The notes under the pieces: model-generated
What the model was told of the DNA's origin: nothing
Databases searched by the model: none
What the model saw: the letters and a program-made list of their open reading frames with translations, nothing else
Made by a program: the position numbers and the translations under genes
In this document: piece by piece, positions 8,121 through 16,956 of the stretch
How positions within the stretch are numbered: position 1 is the stretch's first letter
Layout of the letters: each line of letters opens with the position of its first letter
Assembly: GCA_905612275.1 (NCBI GenBank)
Contig: CAJQRM010000055.1
Location: 1-36,022, forward strand
Length of the DNA: 36,022 nt
Direction: 5' to 3'
Source of the DNA: an uncultured Candidatus Nitrosopumilus sp.
GTDB lineage: Archaea; Thermoproteota; Nitrososphaeria; Nitrososphaerales; Nitrosopumilaceae

Positions 8121-10200
8121 TACACAAACTAGTACATTTACTGATTCTGCATTATCCGATAAAGTAAAACAATTTTTAACTAGATTCAAAGATAAGCAAG
8201 GCAATTACACATATGTTGATGCAATTGATGCAATGATGCCAAAAAATGCAAAATACATTGTAGTTGATTATAATGATCTTGTCACTGAACCTGAAATTGA
8301 AATAATTTTTTCTGAAAACCCTGATAGAATTTTTGATGCTTTTGGAAGGGCAATTAAAGAAGCATTACAAACAAGATTTCCAGAATATGCTGAAAAAATT
8401 AAAGAAGAAGTTCGTGTAAGAATAGCTAACTTTCCATTAGAGAGAAGTTTAAGACAAATCAATGCTGAAACAATTGGAAATATCACAAGTGTTTCAGGAA
8501 TGGTTGTTAGAGCATCAGAAGTAAAACCACTTGCAAAAGAATTAATTTTTGTTTGTCCTGATGAGCACACTACAAAAATAATACAGCTAAAAGGAATGGA
8601 TGTAAAAATTCCAGTAATATGTGATAACCCAAGTTGCAAACAAAGAGATTTTGAATTAAAACCCGAAGCAAGTAAGTTCATTGATTTTCAAATTCTTAGA
8701 TTACAAGAACTTCCTGAAGATTTACCTCCAGGACAATTACCTCATTATGTTGATGTCACAATTAGGCAGGATTTAGTTGATAATTCAAGACCTGGGGATA
8801 GAATTATTCTCACAGGCGTAGTTAGGGTGGAACAAGAGTCTGTTGCTGGAGTTCAACGAGGTCATAGTGGATTGTATAGATTAAGAATTGAAGGTAATAA
8901 TATTGAATTTTTAAGTGGTCGTGGTTCTAAAACTGATAGAAAAATTGGAAGGGAAGAAATTTCTCCAGAAGAAGAAAAACAAATCAAAGCTCTTAGTCAA
9001 AGTTCTGATGTCTATCAAAGATTAATTGATTCATTTGCACCCCACATTCAAGGTCAATCATTAATCAAAGAAGCTATTTTGTTACTTATCGTTGGTTCCA
9101 ATCAAAGAGTGTTGGGAGATGGTAGTAAAATTAGAGGAGACATTAATGTATTTTTAGTTGGAGATCCTGGTACTGCAAAAAGTGAAATGTTAAAATTTTG
9201 TGCAAGAATTGCACCACGAGGATTGTATACTTCTGGTAGAGGTTCAACAGCTGCAGGACTTACAGCTGCTGTAGTTCGAGATAAGACAGGAATTATGATG
9301 TTAGAAGCAGGTGCAGTTGTACTTGGTGATCAGGGTTTAGTAAGTATAGATGAATTTGATAAAATGAAACCTGAAGATAGAAGTGCACTACACGAAGTTA
9401 TGGAACAACAATCAGCAAGTATTGCAAAAGGTGGAATTGTAGCTACACTAAATGCTAGAACATCAATTTTAGCTGCAGCAAATCCAATGTATGGAAAATA
9501 TGATCCATTCAAAAATATTACAGAAAATGTAAATTTGCCTATTCCGTTGTTAACTAGATTTGATTTAATTTTTGTTGTTAGAGATATTCCTACTAAAGAA
9601 AGGGATATGCAAATTGCAAAACATATCATTCGACGTAATACTAGTTCAGGAACTGATAAGAAATCTGTAGTCGAAGTTGATTTGTTAACTAAATATCTCT
9701 CATATGCAAAACGTGGAACACCTGAATTAACTAAAGAAGCAGAAGCAAAAATTCTTGATTACTATTTACAAATGAGAAATGTGGAATCTGAAGACATGAT
9801 TACTGTAACTCCTAGACAATTAGAAGGAATAATTAGATTATCTACGGCTAGGGCTAGAATACTCTTGAAAGATAAGGTTGAAGCGGAAGATGCTGATCGT
9901 GCAATTTTCCTAATGCAGAGTATGCTTGCGGATGCAGGTGTTGATGTGAATACTGGTAAAGTTGATCTTGGTGTATTACAAGGAAAGCCAAGAAGTGAAG
10001 TATCAAAAATGCAATTATTTATGGATGTTCTCAGAAGTCTTGAAGGTGACAATAAAGTTGCCGTTGAGGAAAGAGCATTTGTACATGAACTTGAAAAAAG
10101 TGAGAAATTCACTGAAGAGGAAGCAAGAAATTACATTCGAAGAATGCTTAGAGAAGCATCTATTTATGAATCAAAACCCGGTCATTATAACCGAGTATGA
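8113..10200 (+). CDS. mcm: Replicative DNA helicase MCM
   Basis: 695 residues, the single archaeal MCM, which forms the hexameric 3'-5' replicative helicase. An N-terminal OB domain carries a zinc site, probably C148, H152, C170 and C175 (C-x3-H ... C-x4-C). The AAA+ core has Walker A GDPGTAKSE (about 350-358), Walker B VSIDEFDKM (about 410-418), sensor 1 AAANP and the arginine-finger region LLTRFDLIF (about 480). A C-terminal winged-helix segment follows. It starts inside the GINS gene and ends in an ATGA overlap with the Hel308 gene. Confidence 0.97.
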   Translation: MSNTQTSTFTDSALSDKVKQFLTRFKDKQGNYTYVDAIDAMMPKNAKYIVVDYNDLVTEPEIEIIFSENPDRIFDAFGRAIKEALQTRFPEYAEKIKEEVRVRIANFPLERSLRQINAETIGNITSVSGMVVRASEVKPLAKELIFVCPDEHTTKIIQLKGMDVKIPVICDNPSCKQRDFELKPEASKFIDFQILRLQELPEDLPPGQLPHYVDVTIRQDLVDNSRPGDRIILTGVVRVEQESVAGVQRGHSGLYRLRIEGNNIEFLSGRGSKTDRKIGREEISPEEEKQIKALSQSSDVYQRLIDSFAPHIQGQSLIKEAILLLIVGSNQRVLGDGSKIRGDINVFLVGDPGTAKSEMLKFCARIAPRGLYTSGRGSTAAGLTAAVVRDKTGIMMLEAGAVVLGDQGLVSIDEFDKMKPEDRSALHEVMEQQSASIAKGGIVATLNARTSILAAANPMYGKYDPFKNITENVNLPIPLLTRFDLIFVVRDIPTKERDMQIAKHIIRRNTSSGTDKKSVVEVDLLTKYLSYAKRGTPELTKEAEAKILDYYLQMRNVESEDMITVTPRQLEGIIRLSTARARILLKDKVEAEDADRAIFLMQSMLADAGVDVNTGKVDLGVLQGKPRSEVSKMQLFMDVLRSLEGDNKVAVEERAFVHELEKSEKFTEEEARNYIRRMLREASIYESKPGHYNRV

Positions 10201-12416
10201 AAATAGAAGAACTTGATTTAGAACCTAAAGTAATTGATTTTCTAAAATCTGAAGGATATGAAGAACTTTTTGAACCACAAGAACAATCTGTAAAAGCAGG
10301 ATTATTTGATGAAAAAAAGAATTTTTTGATCACAATACCTACTGCAAGTGGGAAGACACTCATTGCAATGCTAGCAATTCTTTCACATCTTTCAAAATAT
10401 AAAACCAAAGTTGTTTACCTTACTCCATTACGTGCATTAACTAGTGAAAAATTTGAAGAGTTTAAAAAACTAGAGAAATTAAATTTAGGTCGAAAAATAA
10501 AAATTGCATTATCTACAGGAGATTCAAAAGAAAAAAAAGAGAAATTAGAAGATGCAGATGTAATATTTCTTACAAATGAAAGTATGGATGCAAATATGGC
10601 ATTTCAGAAAGATTGGATTTATGACATAGGATTAGTAGTTTCTGATGAAATTCATCTAATTGGTGATAATACACGTGGTCCTACATTAGAAATTATTCTC
10701 ACCCGATTTAAATCTGGATTTATTGGAAAAAATCCCCCTAAAATTATTGGACTTAGTGCAACAATATCGAATAGTGATGAACTTGCAGATTGGTTGAATT
10801 GTGAATTAGTTGAGAGTACATTTAGACGTGTTCCATTATCTGAAGCTGTTTACAGTCGACATATTATAACAAATCAAGACAGAGAAGAAACCGAGGGAAA
10901 TTTTGCCAAAAATCGTCAAGAATCTAGGCATCCAAAAGCTTGGATTGGTTTAGGATTAGATACTGTGGCTGAGAAACATCAGTGCTTGATATTTGCAATG
11001 ACTAGAAAAAATGCTGTAGCATGGGCAAAAGAAGCTGGATTAGATGTTGTAAAGGAGCTTAAACCAAATCAGAAAAAAGAATTAGAAAAAATTTCAAAGA
11101 AAATTCTTCCAAAAGAGGATTATGATAATACAAAATTAACTAGTGAATTAGCAAAAACAGTAAAAAACGGTACGGCATTTCATCATGCAGGACTTGATCA
11201 AAGATGTCGTACAATAATTGAAAATGCATTTAAAAATAGACACATAAAATTATTAACTGCAACTCCAACTTTAGCTGCCGGTGTAAATTTACCAGCACGT
11301 CGAGTTGTAATTCCAAGTGTAATGAGATATACAAATAATGGTTTGGAAAAAATTAGTATTTTAGAATATAAACAAATGTGTGGCAGAGCTGGAAGACCAC
11401 AATATGATGATATGGGCGAATCAATAATTATTGCAAAAGGATATCCTGATGAAATACTAGAACATTATGTTGATGGTGAACCAGAACCATTGGAATCAAA
11501 AACATTAGATGAAGATAGTTCTTTAAGAATTAATTTACTTGGATTTATTTACACTGCATCCAAATTCAATCCTACATCTTATGAAAAAATAATAAAATTC
11601 TTTTCACAAACTTTTGCTGCCTATCAACTTTCTGATGATTCTGTATTGGAAAAAAAGATAACAAAACAACTTGAAACATTAAAAGAATATGGAATGATCA
11701 CTGATGAAAATGGTTTTGAACCTACAAAATTTGGTATTCGAATTTTTTATTTAAGAATTGATCCTGAAACCGCATTTGATATGACTGGTTACATTGAAGA
11801 TTATCTAAGAGGAACAAAACATACATTTGGAATATTCTACATGATTACAAATCTTCATGAATTTTATTCACAATATCCAATACCTGATAAATATCAAGGC
11901 GATATGGATGATCTTATTGATCCAAATGAAAAATTATACAGAAATCAAGAATTTTCAAGGGAATACTGTTTCAAAAGTTTGTTAATTCTTTACAAGTGGA
12001 TTGATGCTATGACTTATCAAGATATGTCAGACCATTTTGATGCTGAACCGGGTGATATATTCTATATAAAAGAAAATGCAAAAAATTTAGTCTATATTTT
12101 TACAGAAATTATTAAATTTTGGAGAGATTATGCTAAAGAAAATAAACAAAAAAAGATTGTATCTGAATATCAGAGTCTTATTGATGAATCAGATTTATTG
12201 AAATTACAAATTCAGCATGGTGTTCCAGAAAAATATCTTGAATTAGTAAAAATTAAACAAATTGGACGAGTTCGTGCTCAAATTTTGTACAAAAATGGTT
12301 TCAAAAATCGCCTTGATTTGGAAAAAGCGAAAATAGAGAAATTAGCAAAAATTGATAAAATTGGTTTAATCATAGCAAATAACATTAAAGCTGAATTAAC
12401 GAAGATTAGATATTGA
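10197..12416 (+). CDS. Hel308-type (Hjm/Ski2-like) DNA helicase
   Basis: 739 residues. SF2 motifs: motif I IPTASGKTLIA (47-57), motif II SDEIHLIGD (about 150), motif III GLSATISN, motif IV region HHAGLDQRCR, motif V ATPTLAAGVNLPARR and motif VI QMCGRAGRP (about 393-401). A winged helix and ratchet region follow, with a C-terminal helix-hairpin-helix (KQIGRVRAQILYKNGF and onward). Hel308 unwinds lagging strands at stalled forks and acts in recombinational restart. It is joined to mcm by an ATGA overlap and to the next gene by a TTGA overlap. Confidence 0.92.
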   Translation: MKIEELDLEPKVIDFLKSEGYEELFEPQEQSVKAGLFDEKKNFLITIPTASGKTLIAMLAILSHLSKYKTKVVYLTPLRALTSEKFEEFKKLEKLNLGRKIKIALSTGDSKEKKEKLEDADVIFLTNESMDANMAFQKDWIYDIGLVVSDEIHLIGDNTRGPTLEIILTRFKSGFIGKNPPKIIGLSATISNSDELADWLNCELVESTFRRVPLSEAVYSRHIITNQDREETEGNFAKNRQESRHPKAWIGLGLDTVAEKHQCLIFAMTRKNAVAWAKEAGLDVVKELKPNQKKELEKISKKILPKEDYDNTKLTSELAKTVKNGTAFHHAGLDQRCRTIIENAFKNRHIKLLTATPTLAAGVNLPARRVVIPSVMRYTNNGLEKISILEYKQMCGRAGRPQYDDMGESIIIAKGYPDEILEHYVDGEPEPLESKTLDEDSSLRINLLGFIYTASKFNPTSYEKIIKFFSQTFAAYQLSDDSVLEKKITKQLETLKEYGMITDENGFEPTKFGIRIFYLRIDPETAFDMTGYIEDYLRGTKHTFGIFYMITNLHEFYSQYPIPDKYQGDMDDLIDPNEKLYRNQEFSREYCFKSLLILYKWIDAMTYQDMSDHFDAEPGDIFYIKENAKNLVYIFTEIIKFWRDYAKENKQKKIVSEYQSLIDESDLLKLQIQHGVPEKYLELVKIKQIGRVRAQILYKNGFKNRLDLEKAKIEKLAKIDKIGLIIANNIKAELTKIRY

Positions 12417-13405
12417 TTGAATTAATTATACCTGCAATAATTTCTTGCATACTTGCATTTTTTGTAGTATATTTCACTACTCCACCATTAATCAAAATTT
12501 TGGTAAAAAAGAATTACACTGTAAAAGATATGAACAAAAAAGAAAATGTAATGGTTGCAAGACCTGGTGGAATATCTATAATATTGGGAATTGTTGTCTC
12601 CGAGCTTGTTCTTTATGGATTTTTTCAACTAAATGAAATTCTTGCAATAATAATTACAACTACCGCAGCATTTGCAATTGGTTATGTTGATGATAGAAAA
12701 GTAATGGGAGGTTGGTTTAAACCTGTAACTCTTGCAATTGCAGCACTTCCAATTATTTTTCTTGGTACATATGATTCAGCTCTTGCATTTCCATTATTTG
12801 GGGATGTTCAAATCCCGTTACTGTATCTTGGATTGATAATTTTTATGATTCCTATTACCGGAAATACAATTAATTCTATTGATGTTTTTAATGGTGTTGC
12901 TAGTGGTTTTATGGTAATCGCAAGTTTCACATTATCTATTTGTTTATTTATTTTGCAAAATTATGAAATTGCTATTGTTAGTTTACCTTTAGGATTTGTT
13001 TCATTGGCATTTTACAAATACCATAAAATACCAAGTAAAATTTTTCCTGGAGATTCTGGAGCATTAACATTTGGTGCTATGTATGGTGTTATTGCAATTA
13101 TTGGTGGTGTAGAAATTATTGCAGCCATTGCACTCTTACCTGCTGTAATTAACTCATTTTTGTTCCTATCAAGTGTAAAACGAGTAGTAGAACATAGACA
13201 AATCAAAGGAAAACCTGTTGAATTTACTAGTGATTTTAAATTAAAAGCAACTAATGACAAAACCGCACCAGTAACTTTAGTAAGATTAATTCTTGCAGGT
13301 GGTCCATTAACTGAAAAACAAGTTGGATTTGCAATTTTCAAACTTGCAATATTTTCTGGAATCTTAGCTATTATTACTGCATTTATGATGGGTGTTTCTC
13401 TTTGA
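12413..13405 (+). CDS. GPT/MraY/WecA-family GlcNAc-1-phosphate transferase
   Basis: 330 residues, polytopic (about ten hydrophobic segments). Family motifs: ARPGGISIILG near residues 50-60, the Asp pair in GYVDDRKVMGGW, NTINSIDVFNG, the cytoplasmic FPGDSGAL and a basic loop KRVVEHRQIKGKP. It transfers a sugar-1-phosphate, most likely HexNAc-1-P, from UDP-sugar onto dolichyl phosphate at the membrane, the first step of archaeal N-glycan assembly (AglH/Alg7-like). It starts with TTG in a TTGA overlap with the Hel308 stop; no in-frame ATG near the start fits. It sits unexpectedly inside a DNA-replication operon. Confidence 0.9.
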   Translation: MIELIIPAIISCILAFFVVYFTTPPLIKILVKKNYTVKDMNKKENVMVARPGGISIILGIVVSELVLYGFFQLNEILAIIITTTAAFAIGYVDDRKVMGGWFKPVTLAIAALPIIFLGTYDSALAFPLFGDVQIPLLYLGLIIFMIPITGNTINSIDVFNGVASGFMVIASFTLSICLFILQNYEIAIVSLPLGFVSLAFYKYHKIPSKIFPGDSGALTFGAMYGVIAIIGGVEIIAAIALLPAVINSFLFLSSVKRVVEHRQIKGKPVEFTSDFKLKATNDKTAPVTLVRLILAGGPLTEKQVGFAIFKLAIFSGILAIITAFMMGVSL

Positions 13406-13632
13406 AGTCTGGACTTTATGGTTTTTTATTTGGAATGTGGGGTTTGATAATTATTGGTGGTGGAATAATGGTTGTTTTGTTAGGTCCGTTTTCAATACAA
13501 CAATTTGGTGATTTTCATTGGATAATTTCATCTGGAATTAAAGTCACTATTTCATTAATACTAGTTGTAATATGGATTTTAATTTTATCTAAATTAAAAA
13601 ATTATATCTTTAAAAAAGAATTAAAGTTTTAA
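13402..13632 (+). CDS. Small two-helix membrane protein
   Basis: 76 residues with two hydrophobic helices (about 8-30 and 43-65) separated by a short polar stretch, ending in a basic tail (KLKNYIFKKELKF). I do not recognise a family. It starts with TTG overlapping the transferase stop (TTGA), so it is the last gene of the GINS-MCM-Hel308-GPT operon. Its coupling to the polytopic transferase suggests an accessory subunit, but this is inference. It overlaps the convergent acetyltransferase by 4 nt. Confidence 0.7.
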   Translation: MKSGLYGFLFGMWGLIIIGGGIMVVLLGPFSIQQFGDFHWIISSGIKVTISLILVVIWILILSKLKNYIFKKELKF

Positions 13633-14105
13633 CTTTCTATCCATTTTTTTCTTTTTTTATCATATTCTTCTCTACTATATCTTAGAAAAGCTGGTGACCC
13701 TGCAACAACAGTATTTTCTTCAACGTCTCTTGTTACAATTGCACCCATTGCAACAACACTATTTTTCCCTATAGTTATTCCTGCTTTGATTACTGCACGT
13801 GCACCAATTATTGCATTATCTTCAATTGTAACCCCTGCCATTTTATCACACATTGGAAATGGATCATTTGTTAAAACAGCTGCTGGACCAATGAAAACAT
13901 TTTTTCCAATTCTAGATAATGGTGGAATGTATGCTTGTCCTTCAATTTTTGTATTATCTCCAATTTTTACATCATAATCAATATGTGCAAGGGATCCAAT
14001 TTTCACATTATCTCCAATTTCAACATCATCACCAACATATGAGAAATGCCAAATTTTCACATTTTTTCCAATTTTTGCTTTTTCAGAAATAAAATTTGTA
14101 ACCAT
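13629..14105 (-). CDS. Left-handed beta-helix (hexapeptide repeat) acetyltransferase
   Basis: 158 residues made almost entirely of hexapeptide repeats (VGDDVEIGDNVKIGS, VKIGDNTKIEG, RIGKNVFIGP, TIGKNSVVAMGAIV) and ending with the CoA-site motif VVAGSPAFL. It resembles the WbpD/WlbB group that N-acetylates 3-amino sugars on UDP carriers, with IWHFSYV at the N-terminus as in those enzymes. The Gfo/Idh dehydrogenase two genes upstream is the matching oxidising enzyme type, supporting a role in surface-sugar synthesis. The exact substrate is inference. It lies 4 nt downstream of the Trm112-like gene. Confidence 0.85.
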   Translation of the reverse strand: MVTNFISEKAKIGKNVKIWHFSYVGDDVEIGDNVKIGSLAHIDYDVKIGDNTKIEGQAYIPPLSRIGKNVFIGPAAVLTNDPFPMCDKMAGVTIEDNAIIGARAVIKAGITIGKNSVVAMGAIVTRDVEENTVVAGSPAFLRYSREEYDKKRKKWIES

Positions 14106-14109
14106 TATC

Positions 14110-14379
14110 TTACAAATGCCATGGGTTTGCCTTTGTAATAATTTTTTCAGGCAATTTATCTTTATTATTTTTTAAAAATTCCATTTCATGTTTTTTATCT
14201 CTAAGGTCATCTGGTAACATTATTGGAATTTCTTCCATTATTGGATAAAATCTAGCACACTTTGGACAAAATATTGCACCCTCAATAACAACGTCATTTT
14301 TTTCTTTAATTTCAAATAATTCTAAGGGATGATTCTTGTCTATTGGACATGCGAGTATTTCCATCATTGTTTTATTCAT
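14110..14379 (-). CDS. Trm112-like zinc-binding protein
   Basis: 89 residues with the Trm112/UPF0434 pattern: MMEILACPIDKNHPLEL at the N-terminus, then GAIFCPKCARFYPIMEEIPI and MLPDDL. Three Cys are visible (C11 and the CPKC pair), plus N-terminal acidic/His residues. In eukaryotes and archaea, Trm112 is the small stabilising partner of several SAM methyltransferases acting on tRNA, rRNA and release factor. Here it overlaps the upstream dehydrogenase by ATGA and is followed by a sugar acetyltransferase, an odd context for that role; it could instead serve an envelope-related enzyme. The start may also be the inner Met5 or Met6. Confidence 0.82.
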   Translation of the reverse strand: MNKTMMEILACPIDKNHPLELFEIKEKNDVVIEGAIFCPKCARFYPIMEEIPIMLPDDLRDKKHEMEFLKNNKDKLPEKIITKANPWHL

Positions 14380-15311
14380 TTTAAATTCAGATAAATTGGA
14401 GTTCCTTTTTGACTAGATAAAAGTGCCGCTTCTGCAATCTTTGTAACATTCACTGCTTCTTGTGATTTGACAACTTGTTTAGTTTTATCTCTAATGGCAT
14501 CTAAGAAATTTTGAATTTCTCGCATTAATGGCTCTTCTTTTTCATTTTTGATAATTTGAGTTTCTTCATCTTTTTCAACTATAATTTCTTGAGTGATAAA
14601 ATCTGATGAAATAATTGCTTCTGTACATACTGCACTAAATTTTCTAACTTTTTTTGGTGTAATCCAATTTGATGAAATTATTGCAACTTTATTATTCTTA
14701 TATCCTAACATAATACTTGCAAAATCTTCATGTTCATGCTTAATTTTTCCTGCACGTGCAAAAACTACTTGGGGCATGTCATTAAACAACCAATTTGCAG
14801 TATCTATGTCGTGAACTGATGTATCATAGATAATTCCAACATCTTTGATGTGTAATGGCATTCTATTTTCTCTATGAAATTCAAGCATTACTAGATCTCC
14901 ATATTTTTTTGCATTAACTATTTTTTTTACAATATCAACTGCAGGATTGAATCTTTCAATATACCCACATGTTAGAATCACTTTATTTTTTTCTGCAAGT
15001 TTAGCAAGTTTTTCACCATCTTCAGATTTGTATGTCATTGGTTTTTCTACAAAAACATGTTTTCTAGCTTCCAATAATTTTATTGCAATTTGTGTGTGTG
15101 TTGATGTTGGTGTGACAACAAATGCACCATCAAATTCCTCAGAACGTAATAATTCATCTAATGATTCATAATTATTTACCGAATATTTTTCTCCATACTC
15201 CTTACTTTTATTCGGATTAGTATCACATATTGCTACAAGTACGCCTAACTCTGATAAAATCCTGGTATGATTTTTCCCCCATCCGCCAGTTCCAATTTGA
15301 ACAATTTTCAT
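14376..15311 (-). CDS. Gfo/Idh/MocA-family NAD(P)-dependent sugar dehydrogenase
   Basis: 311 residues. An N-terminal Rossmann fold has GTGGWGKNHTRIL (about 7-19), then VTPTSTH and the family signature HVFVEKPMTYKSEDG (about 88-102). The C-terminal alpha/beta substrate domain contains DVGIIYDTSVHDIDTANWL with the catalytic-type Asp/His pair. Such enzymes oxidise or epimerise sugars; with the hexapeptide acetyltransferase downstream it recalls WlbA of the diacetamido-uronate pathway. It begins exactly after the ilvE stop (TAG then ATG with no spacer) and overlaps the Trm112-like gene by 4 nt. Confidence 0.9.
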   Translation of the reverse strand: MKIVQIGTGGWGKNHTRILSELGVLVAICDTNPNKSKEYGEKYSVNNYESLDELLRSEEFDGAFVVTPTSTHTQIAIKLLEARKHVFVEKPMTYKSEDGEKLAKLAEKNKVILTCGYIERFNPAVDIVKKIVNAKKYGDLVMLEFHRENRMPLHIKDVGIIYDTSVHDIDTANWLFNDMPQVVFARAGKIKHEHEDFASIMLGYKNNKVAIISSNWITPKKVRKFSAVCTEAIISSDFITQEIIVEKDEETQIIKNEKEEPLMREIQNFLDAIRDKTKQVVKSQEAVNVTKIAEAALLSSQKGTPIYLNLK

Positions 15312-16229
15312 CTAATAAACCTCAGTCAACCAATGAGCATAATCTATATTTTTATTCATTACTATGTCGGAATACTCTTGCATCATTTTTTTTGTAATAT
15401 CTCCTGGTTTTCCATTGCCTATTTTTTTAGAATCTATAGAAATTACTGGTGTAATTTCTGCAGCTGTACCTGTTAGAAAAATCTCATCTGACATTATTAG
15501 TTCACTTCTCTTGAAATTTCGTTCAATTACATCCATGTCTAAATCTTTTCCAATTTTGAGTACTGCATCTCTAGTTATACCTTCTAATGCTGAAGATGTT
15601 AATGATGGTGTAATTAATTGACCTTCTTTTACAATGAATATGTTTTCCCCTGGTGCCTCACTTACATTTCCATTTTGATCAAGTAAAATTGCTTCATCTA
15701 CGCCAATTCTTTTTGCTTCTTGTGTTGCAATAATTGAATTGAGATAATTTCCTCCCATTTTTGCTTGTGTAGGTGTAGAATTATCTGAGAATTTTCTCCA
15801 AGATACTATTGCTGTGGTAATGCCATTTTTATTAAATAAATTCCCAAATGGAAATGTAAAAATTGCAACATTTGTTGGAGATTTTTCTGTTACATGGAGA
15901 TTAATCCCATAATCCCCTACAAAATAAAATGGTCTAATGTAACAGGATTTTTTAATATTATTTTTTTTACAAATTCCCATTATTGCATTAGTTATTTGTT
16001 TATCTGTAAAATTTAATGAAATGTTATAAAATTGACCTGATTTTCTAAATCGTTTTACATGTTCTTCTAATCTAAATACATGAAGATTTTTTCCATTCCA
16101 ATATGCTCTAATTCCTTCAAAAATTGATGTTCCATAATGAAGAGCATGAGTAGTTATTGGTATTTGGGCTTTTTCTGCAAGGATGTACTTTCCATCAAAC
16201 CAAACATATTTTGATAAGGGAAGTTTCAT
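15312..16229 (-). CDS. ilvE: Branched-chain amino-acid aminotransferase
   Basis: 305 residues, PLP fold type IV. Signatures: HALHYGTSIFEGIRAYW at residues 27-43, YIRPFYFVGDYGIN, the PLP Lys in TQAKMGGNYLNS, DEAILLDQNGNVSEAPGENIF, and LTGTAAEITPV near the end. It performs the last step of Val/Leu/Ile synthesis with 2-oxoglutarate/Glu. It is the first gene of a four-gene minus-strand operon with the dehydrogenase, Trm112-like protein and acetyltransferase; the 0-nt junction makes co-transcription very likely. Confidence 0.95.
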   Translation of the reverse strand: MKLPLSKYVWFDGKYILAEKAQIPITTHALHYGTSIFEGIRAYWNGKNLHVFRLEEHVKRFRKSGQFYNISLNFTDKQITNAIMGICKKNNIKKSCYIRPFYFVGDYGINLHVTEKSPTNVAIFTFPFGNLFNKNGITTAIVSWRKFSDNSTPTQAKMGGNYLNSIIATQEAKRIGVDEAILLDQNGNVSEAPGENIFIVKEGQLITPSLTSSALEGITRDAVLKIGKDLDMDVIERNFKRSELIMSDEIFLTGTAAEITPVISIDSKKIGNGKPGDITKKMMQEYSDIVMNKNIDYAHWLTEVY

Positions 16230-16298
16230 ACAAAAGTTTTAGACAATCTCTATTAATCTATTTTCAATTAATTTACTGATTTTATACTAATGATTTTT

Positions 16299-16904
16299 TT
16301 ATTTTTTTGACCAACCTTCTTTAGGAAATTTCATTCCTACGACTCGTGTAGTCATATCTTCACCAGATGAATATTTTTCTACAGTTTCCCATTCATCTTC
16401 AATAATTTTGACTATTTCTTTTGGAACATCTTCTTTCCAATTAGAATTTTTTTCTAATGCTGCATCATACAATTTCTCTTTAACTGATGCTGCAGATAGA
16501 GATTTTCTTTCACCAATTTTTGGTTTTAATCTATACATTTTCAACATGTATCCTTCTGCCTTATCACCAGTATATGAAAAATAATCACCTTTAACTCCAT
16601 TAAGAATTTGTTTTCTTAGTTTCCATGATTTTCTTCTTACTAATGGCGGGAGATATTTTTTAAACGGTGCTAGAAAAGCGTAATCATCAGTTATTTTAAT
16701 TGAATCTCCAAAAATTGATTCAAGCATTTTTTTTCTAGTTTCAAAATTAAATGGAAAACTTTTACTGTTTACTTCTCTATTATCATACTTGAAAATAACA
16801 GGCATTACTTTTACAATATCTGCATTTTTTTTCAATTCTTTAATGATCTCTACATGAGCATTTGTTACTGGATTTAGATGAGCAAGGTATAGGGCTGTTG
16901 TCAA
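16299..16904 (-). CDS. Nucleotidylyltransferase-superfamily protein (NMNAT/cytidylyltransferase-like)
   Basis: 201 residues. The N-terminus (TTALYLAHLNPVTNAHVEII) has the layout of the HxGH loop of the nucleotidyltransferase alpha/beta phosphodiesterase superfamily, but the motif reads HLNPVTNAH, with NAH instead of NGH/xGH. SLSAASVKEKL in the second half recalls the ISxSxIR motif. Adenylyl- or cytidylyl-transfer to a small phosphorylated substrate is likely, but the substrate is not recognisable. The start is TTG at 16904, since a stop codon directly precedes it. It lies 52 nt downstream of the FNR-like gene. Confidence 0.6.
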   Translation of the reverse strand: MTTALYLAHLNPVTNAHVEIIKELKKNADIVKVMPVIFKYDNREVNSKSFPFNFETRKKMLESIFGDSIKITDDYAFLAPFKKYLPPLVRRKSWKLRKQILNGVKGDYFSYTGDKAEGYMLKMYRLKPKIGERKSLSAASVKEKLYDAALEKNSNWKEDVPKEIVKIIEDEWETVEKYSSGEDMTTRVVGMKFPKEGWSKK

Positions 16905-16956
16905 TTATACTTTGTAAATAATTCTCATATTTCAATGATTAATTTTATGAATAATT

